A DNA stretch of 62,332 nt from a beta proteobacterium L13 (lineage in GTDB: Bacteria; Pseudomonadota; Gammaproteobacteria; Burkholderiales; Chromobacteriaceae): assembly GCA_000335715.1 (NCBI GenBank), contig AMYZ01000022.1, positions 1 to 62,332 of the forward strand. Direction: 5' to 3'. Made by a program: the position numbers and the translations under genes. Positions 7,200 to 16,408 of the stretch are shown here, one piece after another. The notes below the pieces were generated by a model. That model was not told the DNA's origin. It did not search any database and worked only from the letters and a program-made list of their open reading frames with translations. Position 1 is the first letter of the stretch, and every line of letters starts with the position of its first letter.

Positions 7200-8321
7200 T
7201 TATTTCAGCTCGTTAACCATTTGCTGCAGCAGGGCTTCCAGGCCCTTGTCGGTCACCACGGCATTGTCGGCAGTGCGCAGCTCTATACGTACTTGCTGCT
7301 CGCCCTGACGGGTCAGCTGTACGCGCAGGTTTGGCACGCTGGCCTGGTCACCCGGCTTGCTGTCTTTCCAGAAGGCCAGCTTGGAGAACAAACCGCCACT
7401 GCTTTGTGCGTTGGCTTTTTGTACGTCATCGCTGCCTGGCTTCACGAAGTAGGCACCCAGCGTGCGGTCACGGTCGGTAATGGCCAGACCGTTGTGTTCC
7501 AGCACCAGGCCGACACGGCGCCATGCGCGGTCGTAGCTGTCATCCAGCTCGATACCGCCTTTGACCAGGCGTGCGCGTGCGGTGGTGGCAGCTTGTTCCT
7601 GGCGGACGGTTTTGGCGGCAGTGGCTTCATCCATGCCCAGGCGCACCAGGAAGCGGCTCAGGAATACGGCTTCGATTTCCGGGTCGGTCGGGCGAGGTTG
7701 CCAGCGGGTTTCTTCTTTGGCCTCGTTGATGTAGATCTCGTACATGCCGCGGTGGCTGAAGAAGACATCGGTACCGTTGGCCGTTTTCTCGATGCGGATA
7801 CGGAATTTGTCGCGCTCTGGCGTAGAGAACACGCCACCCAGACCGACGGTTTCCAGCAGGCCGCGGACGGTGGTGGCGCCCAGTTTGGCGCGGTTTTCCG
7901 CCCAGTCGGTTTCCATGTAGCCGATATCGGCTTCTTCGTTCTGGATCACGAAGCCGTTATCCAGCCAGAAAGCTTTCAGCAGTGGCCATACTTCTGCCGG
8001 GCTCTTGCCCGGAATACTGACCCAGCGCTGGGTGCCGGCACGCTCAACAGCAGCGTTCTTGGCCACAGGCGCCTGGGTGGAAGGTGCCGCAGCAGTGTTT
8101 GCCGCTGTGGCCTGGTTGCTGCTGGTGTTTACCTGGGGAATAGGGTAGCGGTCTTGCTGGGCCGGGGCGCTCAGGTCTGGCGGCACTTCCAGCGTGGATT
8201 TGGGTTTCGGGCTATCCGACTTGAATTCGTATCTCAGGTCGGGGTTGCTGCTGGCGCATGCGCTCAGCAAGCCTGCGCACAGCAGGCCGGAGATCAGTGT
8301 CTTGTTCATTGCGGGCTTCAT
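7200..8321 (-). CDS. bamC: Outer membrane protein assembly factor BamC (NlpB/DapX)
   Basis: A 373-residue lipoprotein. The signal peptide ends in a lipobox (LLSAC), so the mature protein should be lipidated and anchored in the outer membrane, where BamC supports the BamA machine. An unstructured Pro/Ala-rich stretch follows the lipid anchor, then two helix-grip domains typical of BamC. It starts 3 bp after the dapA stop, the usual dapA-bamC arrangement. A second in-frame ATG four codons in (8309) is an equally good start, since neither has a clear ribosome binding site. Confidence 0.88.
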   Translation of the reverse strand: MKPAMNKTLISGLLCAGLLSACASSNPDLRYEFKSDSPKPKSTLEVPPDLSAPAQQDRYPIPQVNTSSNQATAANTAAAPSTQAPVAKNAAVERAGTQRWVSIPGKSPAEVWPLLKAFWLDNGFVIQNEEADIGYMETDWAENRAKLGATTVRGLLETVGLGGVFSTPERDKFRIRIEKTANGTDVFFSHRGMYEIYINEAKEETRWQPRPTDPEIEAVFLSRFLVRLGMDEATAAKTVRQEQAATTARARLVKGGIELDDSYDRAWRRVGLVLEHNGLAITDRDRTLGAYFVKPGSDDVQKANAQSSGGLFSKLAFWKDSKPGDQASVPNLRVQLTRQGEQQVRIELRTADNAVVTDKGLEALLQQMVNELK

Positions 8322-8324
8322 GGT

Positions 8325-9200
8325 TTACAGGACGTTGGCCTGTTTCATGGCGGCTTCGACAGTGGCGACGGCACCCTGGCTCAGCGGAGTCAGCGGCAGG
8401 CGCAGGCCAGCCGGCATCAGGCCGAGGCGATGCAGCGCCCACTTGGCGGGGATAGGGTTCGGTTCGCAGAACAGCTGCTTGTGCAGACCTTGCAGCTGGT
8501 CGTTGATGGCGCGGGCGGCGACGGTGTCACCGGCGCGGGACGCCTTGCACAGCTGGCTCATCAGCTTGGGGGCTACGTTGGCGGTAACCGAAATGACACC
8601 GTGGCCGCCGCACAGCATAAAGGCCATGCCGGTAGCGTCGTCGCCGGAGTACAGCGCCAGGTCGGCCGGGGCACGCAGCACCAGGTCGCAGGCACGGCCG
8701 ATGTCGCCAGTGGCGTCTTTCAGGCCGACGATATTGTCGATCTGCGCCAGGCGCAGTGCGGTGTCGTTACTCATGTCGGCCACGGTACGGCCTGGCACGT
8801 TGTACATGATCAGCGGAAGGTCTACCGCCTCGGCAATGGTGCGGTAGTGCTGGTAGATGCCTTCTTGCGTGGGCTTATTGTAGTAAGGCACCACGGACAG
8901 GCTATGGCTGGCTCCGGCCTGCTTGGCCAAGTGGGCCAGTTCGATAGCTTCGGCGGTAGAGTTGGCGCCGGTGCCGGCTACCACGGTAACGCGGCCGGCA
9001 GCGTGCCGTGCCACGGCTTCTACGACCTTGATGTGTTCTTCCACGCCCAGGGTGGCGGATTCGCCGGTGGTGCCCACGGCCACAATGCCGTCGGTACCGT
9101 TATCGATGTGAAAGTCCACGAGACGTTTGAGCGATTCGAAATCGACCTGGCCGTCCTCGAACATCGGGGTGACCAGAGCAACAAGGCTGCCGGTAAGCAT
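8325..9200 (-). CDS. dapA: 4-hydroxy-tetrahydrodipicolinate synthase DapA
   Basis: A 291-residue TIM-barrel enzyme condensing pyruvate with aspartate semialdehyde in lysine and diaminopimelate synthesis. The Schiff-base lysine is K161 (GLKDATGD), the catalytic tyrosine Y133 (MYNVPGR), and the GTTGES substrate loop is at 43-48. Length and motifs are canonical. It is transcribed leftward with bamC and is divergent from ybiT. Two adjacent palindromes lie in its upstream region. Confidence 0.97.
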   Translation of the reverse strand: MLTGSLVALVTPMFEDGQVDFESLKRLVDFHIDNGTDGIVAVGTTGESATLGVEEHIKVVEAVARHAAGRVTVVAGTGANSTAEAIELAHLAKQAGASHSLSVVPYYNKPTQEGIYQHYRTIAEAVDLPLIMYNVPGRTVADMSNDTALRLAQIDNIVGLKDATGDIGRACDLVLRAPADLALYSGDDATGMAFMLCGGHGVISVTANVAPKLMSQLCKASRAGDTVAARAINDQLQGLHKQLFCEPNPIPAKWALHRLGLMPAGLRLPLTPLSQGAVATVEAAMKQANVL

Positions 9201-9243
9201 AGCTTCTGCCTATATGTAATGGATTAAGTAAGGTGTTTGATTG

Positions 9244-9270
9244 TAGCGGAATTCCGCTATTGCGGCGCAA
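9244..9270. promoter_or_regulatory. Adjacent palindromes in the dapA-ybiT divergent region
   Basis: TAGCGGAATTCCGCTA (9244-9259) is a perfect 16-bp palindrome, and TTGCGGCGCAA (9260-9270) is a second, odd-centred one directly beside it. They could be operator half-sites for dapA or ybiT. No regulator can be assigned. Confidence 0.4.
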
Positions 9271-9370
9271 GCAATGCACGTTGGCCGCAACACGCTGATT
9301 GCAAGGGTTTTTGTGCTAAAATACACGGTTTTCCGGTACACATTCAGAGACTGGCAGAGGAATTATCCGC

Positions 9371-11002
9371 GTGATTACGACAAGCAACATTACCATGCAG
9401 TTCGGCGCCAAGCCGCTTTTCGACAAAGTTTCGGTCAAGTTTGGCGAGGGCAACCGCTATGGCCTGATCGGTGCCAACGGCTCCGGTAAATCGACCTTCA
9501 TGAAAATTCTGGGTGGTGACCTGGAGCAGACCAGTGGCGAAGTGGCCATCGAAAACGGCCTGCGCCTGGGTAAGCTGCGTCAGGACCAGTTTGCTTACGA
9601 AGATCAGCGTGTAATCGATGTTGTTCTGCAAGGCCATACCGAAATGTGGGCTGCCATGAGCGAGCGTGATGCCATTTACGCCAACCTGGAAGCCACCGAA
9701 GACGACTACATGCACGCGGCCGAGCTGGAGGCCAAGTTTGCCGAGTACGACGGCTATACCGCCGAAGCGCGCGCCGGCGAGCTGCTGATGGGTGTAGGTA
9801 TTCCGGTAGAGCAGCATTTCGGCCCGATGAGCGAAGTGGCTCCAGGCTGGAAGCTGCGCGTGTTGCTGGCCCAGGCGCTGTTCTCCAACCCGGACATTCT
9901 GCTGCTGGACGAACCGACCAACAACCTGGATATCAACACCATTCGCTGGCTGGAGCACGTGCTGAACGAGCGTAACGCCACCATGATCATCATTTCGCAC
10001 GACCGACACTTCCTGAACTCGGTGTGCACTCACATGGCTGACCTGGACTACAACACCATCCGCATCTACCCGGGTAATTACGACGACTATATGATCGCGT
10101 CTACCCAGGCCCGCGAGCGCCAGCTGGCTTCCAACAGCAAGGCCAAAGAGCGTATCCAGGAGTTGCACGAGTTTGTGGCGCGTTTCTCTGCCAACAAATC
10201 CAAGGCCCGGCAGGCAACCAGCCGCCTGAAACAGGCTGATAAGCTGAAGGCAGATATGGTGGAAGTGAAACCATCCAGCCGTCAGAGCCCGTTCATCCGC
10301 TTTGAAATGGACGACAAGTTCAAACTGCACCGCCAGGCCGTAGAAGTCGACAGCCTGAACAAGGCCTACGACAAGAAGGTATTGCTGAAAGACCTGAGCT
10401 TCATCCTGGAAGCCGGCGCACGCCTGGCGATCATCGGCCCGAACGGTGCCGGTAAGTCCACCCTGGTGAAGCTGTTGGCCGGGGCCTTCGAGGCGTCACT
10501 GGCTGAAGGCATTACTGCCGATTACGGCCAGATCAAGTGGGCTGAAAAAGCGCAAGTGGGCTACTTTGCCCAGGATCACGAAGCCGAGTTCGCCAGCGAT
10601 AGCACGCTGACCGACTGGATGCGCGAGTGGGGCCAGGAAGGCGACGACGAGCAGATCATTCGTGGCACGCTGGGCCGCCTGCTGTTTGGCAGCAACGACG
10701 TGGACAAGCCGGTGCGTGTGCTGTCCGGTGGTGAAAAAGGGCGCATGCTGTACGGCAAGCTGATCCTGCAAAAGCCGAACGTGATGATCATGGATGAACC
10801 GACCAACCATATGGATATGGAGTCGATCGAAGCCTTGAACATGGCGCTGGAAAAGTACAAAGGCACCCTGATTTTCGTATCGCACGATCGTCAGTTCGTC
10901 AGCTCGCTGGCCGACCACATCCTGGAGCTGGATGGTAAAGGCGGTTTTGACTACTACACCGGCAACTATGAAGACTACTTGGCCAGCAAAGGCCTGGAAT
11001 AA
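9371..11002 (+). CDS. ybiT: ABC-F family ATPase YbiT
   Basis: 543 residues with two ABC domains and no membrane segments. Walker A motifs are GANGSGKST (about residue 34) and GPNGAGKST (about 358). Both Walker B boxes read DEPTN, and a signature LSGGEKGRM is seen in the second half. The N-terminal [20 protein letters not shown] and the overall sequence match YbiT more closely than EttA or Uup. ABC-F proteins act on the ribosomal E site and affect translation elongation. The start is GTG, preceded by AGAGGA. A terminator follows closely, so the gene is monocistronic. Confidence 0.93.
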   Translation: MITTSNITMQFGAKPLFDKVSVKFGEGNRYGLIGANGSGKSTFMKILGGDLEQTSGEVAIENGLRLGKLRQDQFAYEDQRVIDVVLQGHTEMWAAMSERDAIYANLEATEDDYMHAAELEAKFAEYDGYTAEARAGELLMGVGIPVEQHFGPMSEVAPGWKLRVLLAQALFSNPDILLLDEPTNNLDINTIRWLEHVLNERNATMIIISHDRHFLNSVCTHMADLDYNTIRIYPGNYDDYMIASTQARERQLASNSKAKERIQELHEFVARFSANKSKARQATSRLKQADKLKADMVEVKPSSRQSPFIRFEMDDKFKLHRQAVEVDSLNKAYDKKVLLKDLSFILEAGARLAIIGPNGAGKSTLVKLLAGAFEASLAEGITADYGQIKWAEKAQVGYFAQDHEAEFASDSTLTDWMREWGQEGDDEQIIRGTLGRLLFGSNDVDKPVRVLSGGEKGRMLYGKLILQKPNVMIMDEPTNHMDMESIEALNMALEKYKGTLIFVSHDRQFVSSLADHILELDGKGGFDYYTGNYEDYLASKGLE

Positions 11003-11024
11003 GCCGGTACGGCCGGATGTAAAC

Positions 11025-11051
11025 AAAAAGGCAGCCACGGCTGCCTTTTTT
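11025..11051 (+). terminator. Terminator after ybiT
   Basis: AAAAAGGCAG (11025-11034) pairs with CTGCCTTTTT (11041-11050), followed by more T; a classic intrinsic terminator. Confidence 0.88.
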
Positions 11052-11235
11052 CATGTGTACAGGGTTTGTTGGCTGCTAAGCCTGGCGGGTGGGTGTGGTG
11101 TTCGTGGCCTCAGGCTGCAAATGGCTGTTTTTTAGATGGTTTTTTTTGCATTGCGATAATCGTGCCACAGCCTTGCCAGCCTTGATGGCAGTCTATAGAG
11201 CGTTTGCTTTACCGTCGGCGAGCGCTTGCGTTATA
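11052..11235. other. Gene-free stretch upstream of the SDR reductase
   Basis: No gene was found between the ybiT terminator and the SDR gene. The left part is T-rich with scattered poly-T runs; the right part carries a long inverted repeat (11236-11264, described separately). No convincing -35/-10 pair was identified. Confidence 0.5.
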
Positions 11236-11264
11236 TTGCAGCGCAAGATGGTTGTGCGCTGCAA
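11236..11264. promoter_or_regulatory. TGC/GCA inverted repeat upstream of the SDR reductase (candidate PhaR-type operator)
   Basis: TTGCAGCGCA (11236-11245) and TGCGCTGCAA (11255-11264) are perfect 10-bp inverted arms with a 9-bp spacer. The TTGCnGC half-sites resemble the palindrome at the phasin promoter (57926-57942). PhaR regulators elsewhere bind TGC/GCA-rich sites such as CTGC-N3-GCAG. Confidence 0.45.
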
Positions 11265-11395
11265 AATGCGACAGTGCAACCGGCATAACAAGACAAGACA
11301 GACAATAAAAACAGGTACTCGGCCTTGAGGGTCGGTGGTGGAGCAATATCCGGTCGACAATCGGGTCGCCTGCAACTGAATGCAAAGGAAGAATT

Positions 11396-12136
11396 ATGCG
11401 CTTGAAAGGGAAAGTCTCCATCATTACCGGTGGTGCCAGCGGTATCGGTAAGGCCACTGCTGAAAAATTCATCAAAGAAGGCGCGATCGTTGCCGTATGC
11501 GACATCAACCTGGATGCCGTTAACGCGGTGGTAGAGGAGCTGAAAGCAGCCGGTGGTGAAGCGGTAGGTTACAAAGTGGACGTGACCGACCGTGCCCAGA
11601 TCGCCGACATGGTTGGCGCGCTGAAAACCCAGTTTGGCCGTATCGACGTACTGGTGAATAACGCTGGTATCGTGATGGATGCCCAGCTGATCAAGATGAC
11701 CGAAGACCAGTTCGACAAGGTCATCGATATCAACCTGAAGGGCGTTTACAACTGCACCAAGGCCGTGGTGGATACCATGATCGAACAGGGTGCCGGTGTG
11801 ATCCTGAACGCTTCGTCCGTGGTGGGTGTGTATGGCAACTTTGGCCAAACCAACTACGCAGCCTCCAAGTTTGGCGTAATCGGTTTCGTGAAAACCTGGG
11901 CCAAAGAGCTGGGCAAGAAAGGCATTCGTGCCAACGCCGTGTGTCCGGGCTTTGTGGCTACCCCTATCCTGAAATCCATGCCGGAAAAAGTGATCCAGGC
12001 GATGGAAGACAAGGTACCGATGAAGCGCATGGCACAGCCGGAAGAGATCGCCAACGTGTACGCTTGGCTCGCTTCCGACGAAGCCAGCTACATCAACGGT
12101 GCTGCCATCGAAGTGACTGGTGGCCTGACACTGTAA
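11396..12136 (+). CDS. SDR-family 3-oxoacyl/acetoacetyl-CoA reductase (FabG/PhaB type)
   Basis: A 246-residue short-chain dehydrogenase. Visible are the cofactor loop TGGASGIG (11-18), NNAG (88-91) and the catalytic set Asn113, Ser140/141, Tyr154 and Lys158. Asp36 at the end of the second strand (VCDIN) usually signals NAD(H) rather than NADP(H) preference, unlike classical PhaB and FabG. The [15 protein letters not shown] segment resembles PhaB/FabG reductases. An upstream TGC/GCA palindrome shared with the phasin gene makes a role in polyhydroxybutyrate synthesis plausible; substrate is inferred only. AAGGAAGA precedes the ATG, and a terminator follows. Confidence 0.8.
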   Translation: MRLKGKVSIITGGASGIGKATAEKFIKEGAIVAVCDINLDAVNAVVEELKAAGGEAVGYKVDVTDRAQIADMVGALKTQFGRIDVLVNNAGIVMDAQLIKMTEDQFDKVIDINLKGVYNCTKAVVDTMIEQGAGVILNASSVVGVYGNFGQTNYAASKFGVIGFVKTWAKELGKKGIRANAVCPGFVATPILKSMPEKVIQAMEDKVPMKRMAQPEEIANVYAWLASDEASYINGAAIEVTGGLTL

Positions 12137-12147
12137 GGTTGGCCGCA
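12135..12147 (+). repeat. Single copy of the AAGGTTGGCCGCA repeat at the SDR stop codon
   Basis: A full-consensus copy begins within the TAA stop codon of the SDR gene and precedes its terminator. Confidence 0.8.
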
Positions 12148-12158
12148 AGGCTAGCAAC

Positions 12159-12187
12159 AAAAAACCCGCCAGATTGGCGGGTTTTTT
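12159..12187 (+). terminator. Terminator after the SDR reductase
   Basis: AAAACCCGCC (12161-12170), loop AGATT, GGCGGGTTTTTT (12176-12187); strong bidirectional terminator between the convergent SDR and cysB genes. Confidence 0.88.
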
Positions 12188-12226
12188 CATGGCTGCTTGC
12201 CAGAGGTTGGCGGGGGCGCGGGGTAC

Positions 12227-13165
12227 TTATGCCTCCTCATCACCGTGGTGCAGTGCGCTGTCTACTTCTTTGCGGTGCAGGTGTGGCGCAAACAGCTCGA
12301 CAAAGGTGTAAGCGTAGCCGCGCAGGTAGGCATCCTTGCGGATACCGATCTTGGTGGTGGACGGCTCGAACAGGTGGCTGGCATCCAGCGCTTGCAGGCC
12401 GGTATCGCGCTCGGGTTCGAATGCCATGCTGGCGATAATACCCACCCCCAGGCCCAGCTTGACGTAGGTTTTGATTACGTCGGTATCGATGGCGGTGAGA
12501 ACCACATTCGGCGTTTTGCCTGCATCGGTAAACGCCTGGTTGATGCGCGAGCGCCCGGCAAAGGCAAAGTCGTAAGTAATGATGGGGAAGCTGGCGATGT
12601 CATCCAGCGTGAGCGGCCGGCCCAGCGACAGCAACGGGTGCCCATCCGGCGCCACGATGCTGCGGTTCCATTCGTAGCAGGGCAGCATGGCCAGCTCTTT
12701 ATAGAGCGAAATGCCTTCGGTGGCGATGGCCAGGTCGGCTTCGCCAGAAACCACCATATCGCAAATCTGTGTCGGGCTGCCTTGCTTGATCGACAGGCGT
12801 ACCTTGGGGTAGCGGCGCACAAATTCGGCAATCACGCCTGGCAGGGCGTAGCGTGCCTGGGTGTGGGTGGTGGCGATGGTCAGCGCGCCTTCGGCCTCTT
12901 TGGAGAACTCGTCGCCGACGCGTTTCAGGTTTTGTGCTTCGCGCAGGATGCGCTCGGAAATGCGTAGCACCTCTTTGCCCGGCTCGGACACGGCCACCAC
13001 GCGCTTGCCGTTACGGATGAAGACCTGAATACCCAGCTCGTCTTCCAGCAGGCGAATCTGTTTGGAAATACCCGGCTGCGAGGTGTGCAGTTTTTCTGCC
13101 GCCTCGGAAACGTTCAGCCCCTGTTTGGCCACTTCCACCAGATAGCGCAATTGCTGGAGTTTCAT
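12227..13165 (-). CDS. cysB: LysR-type regulator CysB
   Basis: A 312-residue LysR-family activator. The N-terminal helix-turn-helix (LNVSEAAEKLHTSQPGISKQI) is followed by the long CysB-type sensor domain, with TTHTQARYALP near residue 100 and the CysB-like FAFAGRSRI segment. CysB activates sulfate assimilation genes in response to N-acetylserine or O-acetylserine. The gene is divergent from cysH, consistent with direct control of the cysH-cysI-DUF934 cluster. Confidence 0.92.
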   Translation of the reverse strand: MKLQQLRYLVEVAKQGLNVSEAAEKLHTSQPGISKQIRLLEDELGIQVFIRNGKRVVAVSEPGKEVLRISERILREAQNLKRVGDEFSKEAEGALTIATTHTQARYALPGVIAEFVRRYPKVRLSIKQGSPTQICDMVVSGEADLAIATEGISLYKELAMLPCYEWNRSIVAPDGHPLLSLGRPLTLDDIASFPIITYDFAFAGRSRINQAFTDAGKTPNVVLTAIDTDVIKTYVKLGLGVGIIASMAFEPERDTGLQALDASHLFEPSTTKIGIRKDAYLRGYAYTFVELFAPHLHRKEVDSALHHGDEEA

Positions 13166-13276
13166 GTCTTGGTCTCTTAAAACTGAAAGTAATTAAATAC
13201 TAACACAATATTCTTTTCCGATTTAAAGCCTTTGGCTACCATGGCATCCTCTGTCCGTATGCCCAGGAGGCACCCG

Positions 13277-13981
13277 ATGAGCCTTGCCGACAAGCTAGCC
13301 CAGACCGAAGCCCTGCTGCAGGAAATTGCCCGCACGCACGGCAAGGTGGCCTTGGCCAACAGCTTTGGCGCCGAAGATATGGTGCTGACGCACCTGATCG
13401 CCAAACTGTCCCTCCCCATTGCCATTTTCAGCCTGGATACCGGCCGCCTGCCGCTGGAAACCTATGACCTGATGCAGAAAGTGGGCGAGGCCTATCCGGC
13501 TTACCCTATCCGTGTGTACTACCCGGACGCCGCGGCGCTGGAAGCTTACGTCAACGAAAACGGCATCAATGCCTTCTACAACAGCGTAGAACAGCGCAAA
13601 TCCTGTTGCCACATCCGCAAGATTGCGCCGCTCAAGCGCGCGCTGTCCGGGTTGGATGCCTGGATCACCGGCCTGCGCCGCCAGCAATCGCCGACCCGGC
13701 AAGACCTGGGCGACCGCGAGCACGACGCGGACAACGGCCTGATGAAGTACAACCCGCTGATCGAGTGGACAGAAAAAGACATCTGGGCGTATATCCGCGA
13801 GCACGGCGTGCCTTATAACGCCCTGCACGACAAGCACGTGCCGTCTATCGGCTGTGCCCCCTGTACGCGCCCCATCGCCATGGGCGAGGATATCCGCGCT
13901 GGCCGCTGGTGGTGGGAAAACCCCGAATCCAAAGAGTGTGGCCTGCACGTGAAAGCCAGCCCGCTGAAACGCCCCGACTAA
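13277..13981 (+). CDS. cysH: Phosphoadenylyl/adenylyl-sulfate reductase CysH (Fe-S type)
   Basis: A 234-residue cytoplasmic reductase that releases sulfite from activated sulfate. Cysteine pairs C110-C111 and C193-X2-C196 form the [4Fe-4S] site typical of APS-reducing enzymes, and C221 in ECGLH is the catalytic cysteine attacked by thioredoxin. The cluster points to adenylyl sulfate (APS) as preferred substrate rather than PAPS. The ATG at 13277 has a perfect AGGAGG site six bases upstream; the longer in-frame start at 13232 is rejected. It is followed by an inverted pair of the GTTGGCCGCA repeat and then cysI. Confidence 0.95.
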   Translation: MSLADKLAQTEALLQEIARTHGKVALANSFGAEDMVLTHLIAKLSLPIAIFSLDTGRLPLETYDLMQKVGEAYPAYPIRVYYPDAAALEAYVNENGINAFYNSVEQRKSCCHIRKIAPLKRALSGLDAWITGLRRQQSPTRQDLGDREHDADNGLMKYNPLIEWTEKDIWAYIREHGVPYNALHDKHVPSIGCAPCTRPIAMGEDIRAGRWWWENPESKECGLHVKASPLKRPD

Positions 13982-13990
13982 TACGGAGAC

Positions 13991-14016
13991 GTTGGCCGCA
14001 ACATGCGGCCAACCTT
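13991..14016. repeat. Inverted pair of the GTTGGCCGCA repeat between cysH and cysI
   Basis: GTTGGCCGCA (13991-14000) and TGCGGCCAAC (14004-14013) form a 10-bp hairpin with a 3-nt loop; the right copy extends to AAGGTT. No T tract follows, so it is a poor terminator, and cysH and cysI may still be co-transcribed. Confidence 0.8.
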
Positions 14017-14033
14017 GATCAAGAGAGCACGGC

Positions 14034-15689
14034 ATGTACAAGTACGATGAAGTCGATTTCCGTCTGGTGCGCGAGCGGGTAGAGCAGTTCCGCAGCCAGA
14101 CCCAGCGCTATCTGGCCGGCGAGCTATCGGAAGAAGAATTCCGCCCGCTGCGCCTGATGAATGGCCTGTATATCCAGCGCCATGCGCCCATGCTGCGTGT
14201 GGCCATTCCTTACGGCCATTTCTCCAGCCTGCAAATGCGCAAGCTGGCCCATATCGCGCGCACCTACGACCGTGGCTACGGCCACTTCACCACGCGCCAG
14301 AACATCCAGTTCAACTGGCCGGAACTGGCGCGTGTGCCGGATATCCTGGCAGAGCTGGCCGACGTGGAAATGCACGCCATCCAGACCTCCGGCAACTGCG
14401 TGCGTAATACCACCACCGATGCCTTTGCCGGTGTGGCGGCTGACGAGCTGATCGATGGCCGCGCCTACTGCGAGATCATCCGCCAGTGGAGCACGCTGCA
14501 CCCCGAGTTTGCCTACCTGCCACGCAAGTTCAAGATTGCCGTATCCGGTAGCAAAGACGACCGCGCCGCCACCCAGGTGCACGATATCGGCCTGCACGTG
14601 GTGCGCAACGACGCCGGCGAAGTCGGCTTCCGCGTGCTGGTCGGCGGTGGTCTGGGTCGTACCCCCATTGTTGGTAAGGTGGTACGCGAGTTCCTGCCTC
14701 CGCAGCATCTGCTTACCTATCTGGACGCCGTACTGCGTGTGTACAACCGTTACGGTCGCCGTGACAACAAGTACAAGGCCCGCATCAAGATTCTGGTGCA
14801 GGCCATGACCGTGGAGGCGTTTGCCGCCAAGGTAGAAGATGAATGGCTGCATCTGAAAGACGGCCCGTCCACGCTGACCGATGCCGACGTGGCGTACTAC
14901 GCAGGCTTCTTTACCGACCCGGCGTACGAGACGCTGGCGGCCAACCCTGTCGAATTCACCGACAAGCTGGCCGAACCTGCCTTTGCCCGCTGGGTAGAGC
15001 GCAACACCCGCGCCCACAAACGCGCCGGTTACCGCTCGGTAGTGCTGTCGCTAAAGAAAACCGGCGTACCGCCGGGTGACATCACTGCCGACCAGATGGA
15101 TGCGGTAGCGGATATGGCCGACCGCTTCGGCTTCGGCGAGATCCGTTCGGCGCACGAGCAGAACCTGATTCTGCCTGATGTGGAAGAAAGCGATTTGTAC
15201 GAAGTGTGGCAGCTGGCACGCCAGCACGGCTTTGCCACGCCAAACATCGGCCTGCTGACCGATATCATCTGCTGTCCGGGTGGCGATTTCTGCGACCTGG
15301 CCAATGCGCGTTCCATCCCGGTGGCGGAAGCCATCCAGCGCAAGTTCGACGACCTCGACTACCTGTTCGATCTGGGTGATATCGACTGCAACTTCTCCGG
15401 CTGCATGAACGCCTGTGGCCACCACCACATTGGCAACATCGGCATTCTGGGGGTCGATAAAAACGGCCAGGAGTGGTACCAGATCACGCTGGGCGGCAGC
15501 CAGGGCAATTACACCGCCATCGGCAAAGTGATCGGGCCTTCCTTTGCGCAAGCCGACGTGCCTGCGGCATTTGAAAAAATCATGACCTTGTATGTAGAGC
15601 AGCGCCAAGACGGCGAGCACTTCATCGAGACTGTACGCCGTATCGGTCTGGACCCGTTCAAGGAGCGTGTGTATGCAAAATCTCATTAA
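14034..15689 (+). CDS. cysI: Sulfite reductase, siroheme subunit (ferredoxin-type nitrite/sulfite reductase)
   Basis: A 551-residue single-chain reductase. The siroheme/[4Fe-4S] ligands appear as C414-X5-C420 (CCPGGDFC) and C457-X3-C461 (CNFSGCMNAC). Two duplicated nitrite/sulfite reductase half-domains, including GHFTTRQNIQ and TSGNCVRN, are seen. It reduces sulfite to sulfide. No CysJ flavoprotein is encoded nearby, so the electron donor is probably ferredoxin or another protein, as in many betaproteobacteria with the cysI-DUF934 pairing. The start ATG follows AGAGAGCACGGC. Assignment as sulfite rather than nitrite reductase rests on the cysH/cysB context. Confidence 0.9.
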   Translation: MYKYDEVDFRLVRERVEQFRSQTQRYLAGELSEEEFRPLRLMNGLYIQRHAPMLRVAIPYGHFSSLQMRKLAHIARTYDRGYGHFTTRQNIQFNWPELARVPDILAELADVEMHAIQTSGNCVRNTTTDAFAGVAADELIDGRAYCEIIRQWSTLHPEFAYLPRKFKIAVSGSKDDRAATQVHDIGLHVVRNDAGEVGFRVLVGGGLGRTPIVGKVVREFLPPQHLLTYLDAVLRVYNRYGRRDNKYKARIKILVQAMTVEAFAAKVEDEWLHLKDGPSTLTDADVAYYAGFFTDPAYETLAANPVEFTDKLAEPAFARWVERNTRAHKRAGYRSVVLSLKKTGVPPGDITADQMDAVADMADRFGFGEIRSAHEQNLILPDVEESDLYEVWQLARQHGFATPNIGLLTDIICCPGGDFCDLANARSIPVAEAIQRKFDDLDYLFDLGDIDCNFSGCMNACGHHHIGNIGILGVDKNGQEWYQITLGGSQGNYTAIGKVIGPSFAQADVPAAFEKIMTLYVEQRQDGEHFIETVRRIGLDPFKERVYAKSH

Positions 15690-16176
15690 GAATCGTGCAG
15701 TGGTGGATAGCGATAGCTGGCGCCTGGTGCGGAGTGCGGATGAAGAATTCTCGATAAAAGAAGATGTCATTCTGCCGCTGGCTGTCTATCTTGAGCGTAA
15801 AGACACGCCGCATGAAGGCCAAGTGGCGGTATGGCTGGCACCCGAGCAAGATGTGGCGGAATTGCAGCCCCATCTGTCAGAGCTGTCACTCATTGCCATC
15901 GACTTCCCGGCGTTTTCTGATGGGCGTGGTTACAGCCATGCCCGTTTGTTGCGTGAGCGCCATAGCTATCAGGGCGAGTTGCGCGCCATCGGCGATGTGC
16001 TGCGTGACCAGTTGTCGTATATGGCCCAGGTCGGCTTTGATGCGTTTGTGATTCGTGCTGATCGTGACGCTGCAACCGCCTTGGCCGGGCTGGATGACTT
16101 CAGCGAGCAGTACCAGGCGACGGTTTTGCAACCGGTACCACTGTTGAGGCGGCGTGTGTCGTTAATTGTTGCTTGA
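15673..16176 (+). CDS. DUF934 family protein of the sulfite reductase operon
   Basis: A 167-residue protein with AAGGAG seven bases before the ATG at 15673, overlapping the end of cysI by 17 bp. The central FSDGRGYSHARLLRERHSYQ segment is the DUF934 signature. The family is consistently paired with ferredoxin-type sulfite reductase genes in betaproteobacteria and has been proposed to support the reductase or its electron supply; its chemistry is not established. There is no signal peptide. A GTG two codons upstream is a less likely start. Confidence 0.83.
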   Translation: MQNLIKNRAVVDSDSWRLVRSADEEFSIKEDVILPLAVYLERKDTPHEGQVAVWLAPEQDVAELQPHLSELSLIAIDFPAFSDGRGYSHARLLRERHSYQGELRAIGDVLRDQLSYMAQVGFDAFVIRADRDAATALAGLDDFSEQYQATVLQPVPLLRRRVSLIVA

Positions 16177-16255
16177 GTGCAACTTCGGTTGATTTGTTTC
16201 GATAAGATTTGCCTGAAAGGTGTTGTGTTTTTGTGTGAACTTTGGGTACTTGGCG

Positions 16256-16285
16256 TTGACATAGTCTAAGCTGCTTACCTATAGT
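16256..16285 (+). promoter_or_regulatory. Strong sigma-70 promoter of the RmpM-like gene
   Basis: TTGACA (16256-16261), an 18-bp spacer and TATAGT (16280-16285). This predicts a 5' UTR of roughly 115-120 nt before the ATG at 16409. Confidence 0.75.
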
Positions 16286-16408
16286 CACAGAAAATGTCTC
16301 ACCAATTGTGCTGTTTTTTCGACATTCGTTCTGTGGTGCCACGCTTAATCAGGTTGTCACGGCCTGTTTAAACAATGGCGGAACGCGTTTCAACAAAGAG
16401 GAAGTAAA

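Noticed and set aside
7221-9227. A 668-codon plus-strand frame opposite bamC and dapA
   Set aside because: It is antisense to two well-supported genes, spans their junction and shows no domain; composition is that of a shadow frame.
12197-12967. A 256-codon plus-strand frame opposite cysB
   Set aside because: cysB is clear in the other direction; this frame has no family features.
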